Notes under the pieces: model-generated
The model's input: the letters and a program-made list of their open reading frames with translations, nothing else
Database searches by the model: none
What the model was told of the DNA's origin: nothing
Part shown: piece by piece, positions 1 to 6,102 of the stretch
Position numbering within the stretch: position 1 is the first letter of the stretch
How the letters are laid out: each line of letters opens with the position of its first letter
From: an uncultured euryarchaeote
GTDB taxonomy: Archaea; Nanohalarchaeota; Nanosalinia; Nanosalinales; Nanosalinaceae
NCBI GenBank assembly: GCA_937132175.1
Contig: CAKZNU010000029.1
Location: 1-11,503, forward strand
Length of the DNA stretch: 11,503 nt
Reading direction: 5' to 3'
Translations under genes and position numbers: made by a program

Positions 1-140
1 CCATCATCAGGTTCAATCTGTCCGTACTCCGGCTTCGGATCAGAGCCAATTCCGGCGCATCCGGCAAGAGAAGCTGCTCCAACAGCAGCTGAGGCTTTCA
101 GAACCCCTCTTCTGCTCATGTATTCTTTGTCCTCGCTCAT
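1..140 (-). CDS. Tat-exported lipoprotein, N-terminal part only (cut by window edge)
   Basis: The minus strand from ATG at 140 reads through 46 codons with no stop and leaves the window. The product starts with a short polar N-region, then the twin-arginine motif SRRGVLK (residues 9-15), a small Ala-rich hydrophobic segment and a lipobox SLAGC, with the lipidated Cys at residue 28. A charged, Pro/Asp-rich linker follows. This is the standard layout of haloarchaeal lipoproteins exported folded through Tat and anchored by a lipid on the new N-terminal Cys; many are substrate-binding or redox proteins. The mature domain lies outside the window, so its function cannot be named. The ATG sits 29 nt after CTTAAA (169-164), which fits a leaderless transcript. 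A second in-frame ATG at codon 8 is possible, and Tat export would be kept from it. Confidence 0.8.
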   Translation of the reverse strand, partial: MSEDKEYMSRRGVLKASAAVGAASLAGCAGIGSDPKPEYGQIEPDD

Positions 141-147
141 GTTTTAC

Positions 148-171
148 TACTGAGACATTAAAATTTAAGTA
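148..171. promoter_or_regulatory. Divergent promoter sharing one TATA hexamer (lipoprotein / ABCE1)
   Basis: TTTAAG at 164-169 read on the plus strand is CTTAAA on the minus strand. It lies 29 nt before the lipoprotein ATG (140) and 31 nt before a TTG at 195 in frame with ABCE1. The left flank carries TACTGAGACAT (148-158). The 24-bp block matches 10311-10334 at 21 of 24 positions. The TATA role is inferred from its position and from the same spacing at other genes in the window. Confidence 0.6.
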
Positions 172-221
172 TCTGTGGTTTTTACCACCGGAATTTGAAA
201 GTTTCACACTCAAAGGAAGTT

Positions 222-2006
222 ATGAGTACCGGTAAGAACTCGAAGAACTACATCGTGACTGTGGATCAGGAAAAGATTGAGCCGGATCTGGCGGAGGGGA
301 CGGTGATAAACTTTGATCCATTGAACCGGGCGGGCAAGAAGGGAGGCTTCTACCTGACCGATGAAGGCGAGTTACATATTGATAACGAGGACGTGATGGA
401 GGCTCACAAGATGGCGATCAACAAGTATCCTTATGACGACGCCATAAAGATGATCCAGCTGCCTTTCGAGGAGGGAGAAAAGGTACACCAGTTCTCGGAG
501 AACTCGTTCCGTCTGTACGGCTTGCCGGCGCCGCAGAAAGGCCACGTGGTCGGCGTGATCGGACGCAATGGCATAGGAAAATCTCTCTCATTCGGAATCC
601 TCTCCGGAGACGTAAAGCCGAACCTCGGGAGGTACGGAGAGGACATAGACTGGAATAAGATTCTTGAGAGATACAGGGGTACAGACCTCCAGACACAGTT
701 CAAGAAGCTCTCGAGGGACGAAGTCGAGGCCTCGGTGAAGCCACAGCAGGTGGAACAGATTCCGGAGAAGTACTCGGGAGATGTAAGAGAGTTCCTGGAG
801 GACTCGGGAAGTGATACGGAGAGACTTATCGAGGCTCTGGATCTGGAGAACCTGATGGACAGGAACCTGGATGAGCTTTCCGGTGGCGAGTTACAGCGCG
901 TAGCGATAGCATCTACCCTGCTGGAGGAAGCTGACCTGTACATGTTTGATGAGCCCTCCAGCTTTCTGGACGTAAAACAGAGGCTGAAGGCTGGAAGAGA
1001 GATCCGTAGACTGGGGGAAGAACGTCTGACCATGGTAATTGATCACGACCTCGCCACCCTGGACCTGGTATCGGACAACGTAAACATATTCTTCGGTGAG
1101 GCAGGGAGCTATGGAATGGTATCGGACTCGTTTTCTGCGAGAGAAGGTATAAACAGCTATCTGGAGGGGTACCTGCCGAATGAAAACATAAGATTCAGGC
1201 CTGAAGAGATAAGCTTTGACCGCACCAAAAGAAGCAGTGTAGAGAACAACAACGAGGTACTCAGCTTCGGATCGATGCAAAAAAGCTTCGGTGAAGACGG
1301 CTTCAGCCTCGAGACACCGGAAGGCTCGATACACGAAGAAGAGATACTGGGAGTCTTCGGGGAAAACGGACTGGGAAAGACCGTGTTCGCAAAGATGCTT
1401 GCCGGGGCCATAGAGCCAGAAGAAGGCGAGGCACCGGATGCATCCATAAGCTACAAGCCCCAGTACCTCGAGGCACAGGACGCAACCGTCAAGGAAGCCC
1501 TCTCCGCACACGCCAACCCGGACTCAAAGAGGTTTGAAAACCGGATCGGAGAACCTCTCGACCTAGAGGAACTTTTCGAACAGAACCTGCAGGAGCTTTC
1601 AGGAGGTGAGCTACAGAGGGTGGGAATCGCCGTTACACTATCCAGGGACGCGGATCTGTACCTGCTGGATGAACCGTCTGCATTCTTGGACGTCGAATCA
1701 CGGGTCTCGCTGGCAAAGACACTGAAGAGATACTCCAGAAAAACAGAGAAGCCGATGATGGTTATAGACCACGACCTGATGATGATGGATTACATCTCGG
1801 ACCGTGGAATAGTCTTTACAGGAGAACCCGGAGAAAAGGGATCGGCCACCGAGATACTGAGGATAGATGAGGCGATGAACAGGTTCCTGAAGGAGGTGGA
1901 TCTGACATACAGGAAGGACCCGGAGACCAACAGACCACGCGCCAACAAGCCCGGCTCACAGAAAGACCAAGAACAGAGAGCAAAAGACGAGTACTACGAG
2001 CAGTAA
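222..2006 (+). CDS. abcE1: ABCE1/Rli1 ribosome-recycling ATPase lacking all Fe-S cysteines
   Basis: ABCE1 is the cytoplasmic twin-ATPase that splits ribosomes with aRF1 or Pelota and can remain on the 30S subunit. The 594-aa product has both nucleotide-binding domains: Walker A GRNGIGKS (114-121) and GENGLGKT (380-387), signatures LSGGELQR (from 219 and 459), Walker B with DE at 243-244 and 483-484, and DHD switch loops near 274 and 516. The family hinges (GYLPNENIRFR; DPETNRPRANKPGS near the C-terminus) are intact. The N-terminal domain aligns without gaps to the usual two-[4Fe-4S] domain, including DPLNRAG and YPYDDAI, but the eight Cys positions are I19, A24, V28, D32, M59, H62, A65 and Y69. 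ATG 222 is preceded by a weak AAGGAAG. TTG at 195 adds nine residues and fits leaderless spacing, so the start is uncertain. A small unknown gene follows after 7 nt. Confidence 0.95.
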   Translation: MSTGKNSKNYIVTVDQEKIEPDLAEGTVINFDPLNRAGKKGGFYLTDEGELHIDNEDVMEAHKMAINKYPYDDAIKMIQLPFEEGEKVHQFSENSFRLYGLPAPQKGHVVGVIGRNGIGKSLSFGILSGDVKPNLGRYGEDIDWNKILERYRGTDLQTQFKKLSRDEVEASVKPQQVEQIPEKYSGDVREFLEDSGSDTERLIEALDLENLMDRNLDELSGGELQRVAIASTLLEEADLYMFDEPSSFLDVKQRLKAGREIRRLGEERLTMVIDHDLATLDLVSDNVNIFFGEAGSYGMVSDSFSAREGINSYLEGYLPNENIRFRPEEISFDRTKRSSVENNNEVLSFGSMQKSFGEDGFSLETPEGSIHEEEILGVFGENGLGKTVFAKMLAGAIEPEEGEAPDASISYKPQYLEAQDATVKEALSAHANPDSKRFENRIGEPLDLEELFEQNLQELSGGELQRVGIAVTLSRDADLYLLDEPSAFLDVESRVSLAKTLKRYSRKTEKPMMVIDHDLMMMDYISDRGIVFTGEPGEKGSATEILRIDEAMNRFLKEVDLTYRKDPETNRPRANKPGSQKDQEQRAKDEYYEQ

Positions 2007-2013
2007 ATACTCC

Positions 2014-2337
2014 ATGATAGAGAAAGAGGAGGAAGGCTCAAAGAGAATCTACACTCTGGAAGAAGACGGACAGAAACTCATCATAGACATTAATCCGGGA
2101 AAGGAAGACATCGCATACATCAGGTCCTCAAGCTTTGACTTCCGGGGAATCATAGAGAAAGACGATACAGGTGCGGACATCCAGGAGGTTCCTGAGGAAA
2201 AACTCGATCTGAGAACAACGGGAAAGACCCAGCTGGCAGGTATCTTCAGTGACGAGTTCTCCGTAGTGCTGTTCAAAGGCAGCGAGCTCCACTCCGGGGA
2301 AAGATGGAGTGGAGAAGAAAAACGGCTGTATCCCTGA
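2014..2337 (+). CDS. Small acidic protein of unknown function, downstream of ABCE1
   Basis: This 107-residue protein is not recognised. It starts with an ATG 7 nt after the ABCE1 stop and has no TATA-like element of its own, so it is very probably transcribed with ABCE1. The composition is acidic and soluble, with no Cys, signal peptide or membrane segment. Alternating hydrophobic and polar stretches (KRIYTLEEDGQKLIIDI near the N-terminus, FSVVLFKG near residues 81-88) suggest a small mainly beta fold. It ends just before a T-tract. Co-transcription with a ribosome-recycling factor hints at a translation-related role, but nothing in the sequence shows it. Confidence 0.7.
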   Translation: MIEKEEEGSKRIYTLEEDGQKLIIDINPGKEDIAYIRSSSFDFRGIIEKDDTGADIQEVPEEKLDLRTTGKTQLAGIFSDEFSVVLFKGSELHSGERWSGEEKRLYP

Positions 2338-2340
2338 GAC

Positions 2341-2347
2341 TTTTTCT
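2341..2347 (+). terminator. T-tract after the ABCE1 operon
   Basis: TTTTTCT begins 4 nt after the TGA of the 107-codon gene, with no evident hairpin. Archaeal RNA polymerase terminates at such T-rich tracts. The next gene has its own promoter about 20 nt downstream. Confidence 0.4.
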
Positions 2348-2362
2348 GACCGCATAACAGGA

Positions 2363-2368
2363 GTTAAG
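2363..2368 (+). promoter_or_regulatory. TATA element of the short-chain dehydrogenase gene
   Basis: GTTAAG lies 29 nt before the ATG at 2392, the spacing seen at other genes here. This predicts a leaderless transcript. Confidence 0.45.
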
Positions 2369-2391
2369 AGATTTCAGCCCTGATCCTAAGT

Positions 2392-3321
2392 ATGATACTT
2401 GACGGAGATAAATGGAAGGTAGAGGATATGCCGGATATGACTGGGGAAACTGTTGTGGTCACAGGTGCAAACTCCGGTCTGGGATTCGAGGCCGCGAAAG
2501 GCTTCACACGGAAAAACGCAGAGGTCGTTATGGCATGCAGAGACACCGAAAGAGCCCAGGACGCCAAGGAAGACATAGAGACAGAGATAGACGACGCCCG
2601 CCTCGAGGTAATCCAGCTGGATCTCGCAAGCCTTGAGTCAGTAGATGAGTTCGTGGAGGAGTTCAAACAGGAACACAGCCGCCTAGACGTTCTCTGTAAC
2701 AACGCTGGTGTCATGGCTATACCGTACAGCGAGACCGAGGACGGCTTCGAGAAACAGATCGGCGTCAACCATCTGGGACACTTCGCCCTCACAGCAGGCC
2801 TGATAGATACTTTACAGGAGACGGAAAACTCCCGTATCATCTTACAGAGCTCCGGGCTACACAGAAACGCAGATCTGGAGGTAGAAAACCTTATGCAGGA
2901 AAGAAGCTACGACAAGTGGAGGCAGTACGCAAACTCCAAGCTTGCAAACGTGCTTTTCAGTTACGAACTGGACAGACGCCTCGAAGACGACACCTCTGCC
3001 CTAGCGTGTCACCCCGGATACGCGGATACACATCTACAGATTGTAGGACCGGAAAAGGAGGGATCACGAGCAAAGAAGATAGGTGCAAAGATCACCAACA
3101 AGATAGTTGCACAGAGTGCCTCAATGGGTGCATTACCTATGATGTACGCAGCAACCTCAGAAGATGTCGAAAGCGGAGACTTCATAGGGCCGGCCGGCAT
3201 AATGCAGATGCGTGGCTACCCGGAGAAACAGGAGTCCTCCGAGGCATCACACGATAGGGATCTGGCCGAACGCCTCTGGGAGAGATCTGAGGAGCTTACA
3301 GGGAAGGAGTTCAACCTGTAA
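2392..3321 (+). CDS. Short-chain dehydrogenase/reductase (retinol dehydrogenase-like)
   Basis: A 309-residue NAD(P)-dependent oxidoreductase of the classical SDR superfamily with a Rossmann fold. The cofactor motif TGANSGLG is at 24-31, NNAG at 103-106, followed by the VNHLGHF segment, the catalytic Ser pair SS at 153-154, and YxxxK (YANSK) with Tyr179 and Lys183. The HPGYADTHLQ stretch after the active site is typical of the retinol-dehydrogenase/WW-oxidoreductase-like branch, often annotated simply as oxidoreductase in haloarchaea. The acidic C-terminal tail suits a salt-in cytoplasm. The substrate cannot be told from sequence. The ATG sits 29 nt after GTTAAG, and the WKVEDMPDMTGE lead-in matches the length of haloarchaeal relatives. 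It is a single-gene unit, convergent with AlaX, one base separating the two stop codons. Transfer from a haloarchaeal host is possible but untested. Confidence 0.92.
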   Translation: MILDGDKWKVEDMPDMTGETVVVTGANSGLGFEAAKGFTRKNAEVVMACRDTERAQDAKEDIETEIDDARLEVIQLDLASLESVDEFVEEFKQEHSRLDVLCNNAGVMAIPYSETEDGFEKQIGVNHLGHFALTAGLIDTLQETENSRIILQSSGLHRNADLEVENLMQERSYDKWRQYANSKLANVLFSYELDRRLEDDTSALACHPGYADTHLQIVGPEKEGSRAKKIGAKITNKIVAQSASMGALPMMYAATSEDVESGDFIGPAGIMQMRGYPEKQESSEASHDRDLAERLWERSEELTGKEFNL

Positions 3322-3322
3322 T

Positions 3323-4042
3323 CTAGTTCTGAAGGACGAACTCAACCCTTTCGACGTCCGCACCTTTTGATCTTCTCTCCACGATCTCCAGTTGTCCTAG
3401 CTCGCCTGTGGAATCGACGTGTGTGCCGCCACAGGGACAGATATCTATATCACCTATCTCTACGGCTCTCAGAGGATCGATGTGATCCGGTATAAGGTCA
3501 AGGTTTGTTCTGCCATCCTCTGTTTCTTCCTCGAGGTCCTCTCTCGGTACCTCGGACTTGCTCAGCTCAATGTCTTCCTCAATTACTCTGTTTGCCTCTT
3601 CCTGTATCTTCTTGAGATCCTGTTCGTCGAAGTTCGCCGGCTCGAAGTCTATACGTGACCTATCCGCATGAACCTGGTTTCCTGCCGTTGAGGCACCGTA
3701 GATATCCAGTACGACCTTTGAGACGATGTGCTGTGCTGTATGCATCTTCATATGTCTGTATCGGCGATCCCAGTCTATCCTGCCGTGGACCTCGTCTCCC
3801 TTCTCTGGTAGATCTCCGTCTACATAATGTCTGATCTCTCCGTGTTCCTTCTGGACGTCCTCTACTTCGGTTTCGCCGTCGCTCCAGGTGATGGTGCCGT
3901 GGTCTGCGGGCTGGCCGCCGCCTTGCTTGTAGAAAAGGGTTCTGTCAAGTACCAGGTATCCGTCTTCTTCATCAACCTTCTCTACGGTGGCGTCGAATTC
4001 CTTCAGGTATTCGTTGTCAGGATAGTAGAGAATCTCCGTCAT
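3323..4042 (-). CDS. alaX: AlaX-type alanyl-tRNA editing hydrolase
   Basis: A free-standing relative of the AlaRS editing domain that hydrolyses Ser (or Gly) wrongly attached to tRNA-Ala. The 239-residue length matches the medium form (AlaX-M), which carries an N-terminal barrel with a GGGQP motif (41-45) as well as the editing core. Zinc ligands are visible: HTAQH (His101, His105) and CPCGGTH (Cys204, His208). The start chosen is ATG 4042 (MTEILYYPD, as in family members), which lies 29 nt after CTTAAA. A TTG two codons upstream (4048) is less likely. It is convergent with the dehydrogenase and downstream of the cold-shock gene on the same strand, but has its own promoter. Confidence 0.93.
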   Translation of the reverse strand: MTEILYYPDNEYLKEFDATVEKVDEEDGYLVLDRTLFYKQGGGQPADHGTITWSDGETEVEDVQKEHGEIRHYVDGDLPEKGDEVHGRIDWDRRYRHMKMHTAQHIVSKVVLDIYGASTAGNQVHADRSRIDFEPANFDEQDLKKIQEEANRVIEEDIELSKSEVPREDLEEETEDGRTNLDLIPDHIDPLRAVEIGDIDICPCGGTHVDSTGELGQLEIVERRSKGADVERVEFVLQN

Positions 4043-4065
4043 AGGCAAAAGTTGTTCTATGCGTT

Positions 4066-4071
4066 TTTAAG
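4066..4071 (-). promoter_or_regulatory. TATA element of alaX
   Basis: On the minus strand CTTAAA begins at 4071, 29 nt before the ATG at 4042, predicting a leaderless message. Confidence 0.5.
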
Positions 4072-4115
4072 ATCGCTGGTAAATAGAAAAGGTAAATAAG
4101 TGAAATCAGAGAGAC

Positions 4116-4328
4116 TTATTCTCTCTGAACGTTGATTGCTTCAGGCTGGTCTTCTTCATCGTCTTCCGGCTGTTCTGTTTCGAACGTGACGTCGGTGCCT
4201 TCTTCGAGGTCTTCCTCTCCCTCTACGTTGCTGATGTGGAAAAACACATCGTCGTCGGCGTCAACGTCTTCCGTTTCGATGAATCCGTAACCTTTCTTGT
4301 CGTGGAAAAACGTTACTGTTCCTTCCAT
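4116..4328 (-). CDS. cspA: Cold-shock domain protein (CspA family)
   Basis: A 70-residue single cold-shock domain, an OB-fold that binds single-stranded RNA and DNA and acts as an RNA chaperone. RNP1 is KGYGFI (12-17) and RNP2 is DVFFHI (27-32). The loops and C-terminus are rich in Asp and Glu, as in haloarchaeal CspA proteins, despite the nucleic-acid-binding role. The start is ATG 4328 because a perfect ribosome-binding site lies 8 nt upstream; the in-frame GTG at 4340 falls inside that site and is unlikely to be used. It is divergent from the S17e gene, with separate TATA elements for the two. Downstream on the minus strand the DNA is T-rich before alaX, which could end the transcript. Confidence 0.93.
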   Translation of the reverse strand: MEGTVTFFHDKKGYGFIETEDVDADDDVFFHISNVEGEEDLEEGTDVTFETEQPEDDEEDQPEAINVQRE

Positions 4329-4336
4329 AAACTGTC

Positions 4337-4346
4337 TCACCTCCTT
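4337..4346 (-). promoter_or_regulatory. Perfect Shine-Dalgarno site of the cold-shock gene
   Basis: The minus strand reads AAGGAGGTGA, fully complementary to the usual 3' end of archaeal 16S rRNA (UCACCUCCU), 8 nt before ATG 4328. It decides the start and overlaps the alternative GTG at 4340. It is the only strong site in a window otherwise dominated by leaderless spacing. Confidence 0.85.
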
Positions 4347-4373
4347 TATACATAACCAAATGACTCACACTCT

Positions 4374-4379
4374 TTTAAA
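4374..4379 (-). promoter_or_regulatory. TATA element of the cold-shock gene
   Basis: TTTAAA on the minus strand from 4379. A start site about 30 nt on, near 4349, gives a leader of about 21 nt that contains the Shine-Dalgarno site. Confidence 0.5.
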
Positions 4380-4407
4380 CACGAAGACCTAGGGACTATG
4401 TGAAGGG

Positions 4408-4413
4408 TTTAAG
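4408..4413 (+). promoter_or_regulatory. TATA element of the S17e gene
   Basis: TTTAAG lies 30 nt before the S17e ATG at 4438, predicting a leaderless mRNA. Confidence 0.55.
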
Positions 4414-4437
4414 TAACTTTGCCGCACCTACTCTGTT

Positions 4438-4665
4438 ATGAGTAAGGTAAGACAGACCTATATCAAGAGACTGGCGAACGATCTTGTAGAAGCCGACGAC
4501 GAAAGGTTCTCTGAGGACTTCGAAGAAAACAAGGAGGAGCTGAAAAAGACCGAGGAGTTTGAATCAAAGAAACTGAGAAACCGTGTCGCAGGATATATCG
4601 TCAGAGTCGTAGAGAATAGTAAAGAAAAGAACCAGACAGCAGCACCAAGAGCTGCAGCAAACTGA
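4438..4665 (+). CDS. rps17e: 30S ribosomal protein S17e
   Basis: A 75-residue small-subunit protein shared by archaea and eukaryotes and absent from bacteria. The core is diagnostic: VRQTYIKRLANDLVE at the N-terminus, then the acidic FSEDFEENKEEL stretch and SKKLRNRVAGYIVR (about 43-56), all at family positions. Archaeal S17e usually stops soon after that segment. Here a polar and Ala-rich tail of about 18 residues (ENSKEKNQ, then TAAPRAAAN) follows. The DNA for this tail is also the antisense of the last 65 bp of the secreted-protein gene, which may explain its composition. The ATG start is fixed by the conserved N-terminus and by TTTAAG 30 nt upstream. It is a monocistronic unit, divergent from the cold-shock gene. 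Confidence 0.95.
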   Translation: MSKVRQTYIKRLANDLVEADDERFSEDFEENKEELKKTEEFESKKLRNRVAGYIVRVVENSKEKNQTAAPRAAAN

Positions 4666-6019
4666 TGCCGGGAAGCTCAGGTATAGACCCGGCAACTTCT
4701 CTATCTGAGACCGGTATAGAGGCTCTTGAGGATAATTTAAACTCTCTGTTCTGCGTAGTAACGTTAAGCCACGAGCCTGTGCCGTCGTAGTAAATCCTGA
4801 TCGGAAGCCTCTTCGATGAGTCCGGAGACACGGTATAATCCAGAGACCTCGAACCGTCACGGACGAACTCCGCGTTCACCCCTGTTATAGTGGATCTAAG
4901 TGACTTCCTCTGATCATCAGTGTTTCTCACCAGAAACTCCACGATCCTCGAGTTATCCTCCGAAGTAATCAGAGTTGAGTACCTGTAATCGATCTCGGTC
5001 TGTACACGGAAGACAGAGGAAACAAGGTTCCTGAAGGCGAGATCCCGGGATGTCACGCTGTAGCCGTCAGATACGTTTATTCTCCAGAAGTAGTTTTTCA
5101 GAGACCTGAGATCACCCCACTCGTAGCTAAAGGTGCCTCCGGAGAAGTCACTTCTCTCGGCCAGTACCTCTGAATCTGGACCGGTTACGTTGATGAACTT
5201 CACCGTCATATCTTCTCCGTCCTGATCCGTAAAGGCCGCGGAGAGCTCTACGGAGTCCGAGACCGTCCTGGAGTCATCCTGAGGCACGACGTTAAACACT
5301 TCAGGGGCGCTGTTGGGAATCCTGTGAAACCTCTCCGTGAAGTTGGAGTCCGCATCGGTGTCCGTGACCGAGACACGGACACGCAACCTCTCAGTAGGCT
5401 CGAATCCCTCGGTATAGTTGTTGATGTTGCTGTAGCTGCATCTTGCGGTAAGGGAGTCTCCGAATCCATAATCAATCTCCATCGAACGATCTATTACGTT
5501 TCCGTCGCCGTCAGATGCACGGACACGGCAGGAGGTAATATCGTCGTCTCCCTCGAGGTCCCTGACACGGGCGGAGACGTTGAACCTGTGGCTGCCCGGG
5601 TAGTCACTGAAGACGGGTCCTCTGGTAACGTTCGGGGGGTCTGTACGTATAATATACTCCTTGAAGCTGGAGTTCATCTGCTGGTCCGGCTGGCCGAAGT
5701 CATCGAAGGCCTGGACCTCACACTTCAGCTGGTCGCCCTCGTCGTAGTTTCTCGAGTCCAGGTTTGCCTCGACCACCGAGCCTTCAGAGACGGAGGCAAA
5801 GATCTGGCTGCCAACCCTTTCACCATTTACGGACCAGAGAAACTCCAGCCTGCCTGTATCATCGTCCGGATCGTTGAACGGGGCCCTGCAGAATGCATCC
5901 TGTCCGTCGAAGATCGGGTCCTTCAGGCCGATGTCGCTGGCAGAAAGCCTCGGGCCGGTATCTGCTGCCCCAGGGGCTGCAAAAACCAGGAATGCAGAGA
6001 CCAGGTACAATCTCCTCAT
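4601..6019 (-). CDS. Secreted, Ig-like, C-terminally anchored surface protein
   Basis: A 472-residue protein with a Sec-type signal peptide (RR then a hydrophobic core, likely cleavage after Ala19), a long extracellular part and one C-terminal hydrophobic segment. The outer part seems to hold Ig/PKD-like beta sandwiches: about 36-105 with a Cys44/Cys100 pair and a W-S-V-N-G strand, about 130-235 with Cys164/Cys194, and about 236-335 with a fibronectin-like FWRINVSDGY strand. A further beta-rich region of about 100 residues precedes the tail. About eight N-x-S/T sequons suggest N-glycosylation on the cell surface. The end has a Leu-rich membrane span after PGIS and closes with SLRL, resembling archaeal PGF-CTERM-type anchors. 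No enzymatic motif is seen, so adhesion or cell-wall contact is only a guess. The last 65 bp overlap S17e on the other strand. Confidence 0.85.
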   Translation of the reverse strand: MRRLYLVSAFLVFAAPGAADTGPRLSASDIGLKDPIFDGQDAFCRAPFNDPDDDTGRLEFLWSVNGERVGSQIFASVSEGSVVEANLDSRNYDEGDQLKCEVQAFDDFGQPDQQMNSSFKEYIIRTDPPNVTRGPVFSDYPGSHRFNVSARVRDLEGDDDITSCRVRASDGDGNVIDRSMEIDYGFGDSLTARCSYSNINNYTEGFEPTERLRVRVSVTDTDADSNFTERFHRIPNSAPEVFNVVPQDDSRTVSDSVELSAAFTDQDGEDMTVKFINVTGPDSEVLAERSDFSGGTFSYEWGDLRSLKNYFWRINVSDGYSVTSRDLAFRNLVSSVFRVQTEIDYRYSTLITSEDNSRIVEFLVRNTDDQRKSLRSTITGVNAEFVRDGSRSLDYTVSPDSSKRLPIRIYYDGTGSWLNVTTQNREFKLSSRASIPVSDREVAGSIPELPGISLLQLLVLLSGSFLYYSLRL

Positions 6020-6072
6020 TATCCAGTGAATAGCTCTTGACAGTGAAAAAAGAACCCGTGAAACCGTACGGA

Positions 6073-6078
6073 CTTAAA
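6073..6078 (+). promoter_or_regulatory. TATA element of the HAD phosphatase gene
   Basis: CTTAAA lies 30 nt before ATG 6103. Read on the minus strand it is TTTAAG, 59 nt before the surface-protein ATG (6019), so it could also serve that gene with a leader of about 29 nt. Confidence 0.5.
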
Positions 6079-6102
6079 TTGTTTCAGGAAAGTTTGAACC
6101 GT

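Noticed and set aside
282..434. Calling the ABCE1 N-terminus a working ferredoxin domain from overall similarity
   Set aside because: None of the eight ligand positions is Cys, and no alternative Cys lies nearby to bind a cluster.
5324..6040. Long plus-strand frame opposite the surface-protein gene
   Set aside because: It is antisense to a gene with signal peptide, sequons and anchor; its product has no acidic bias, no family motif and no promoter at the right distance.
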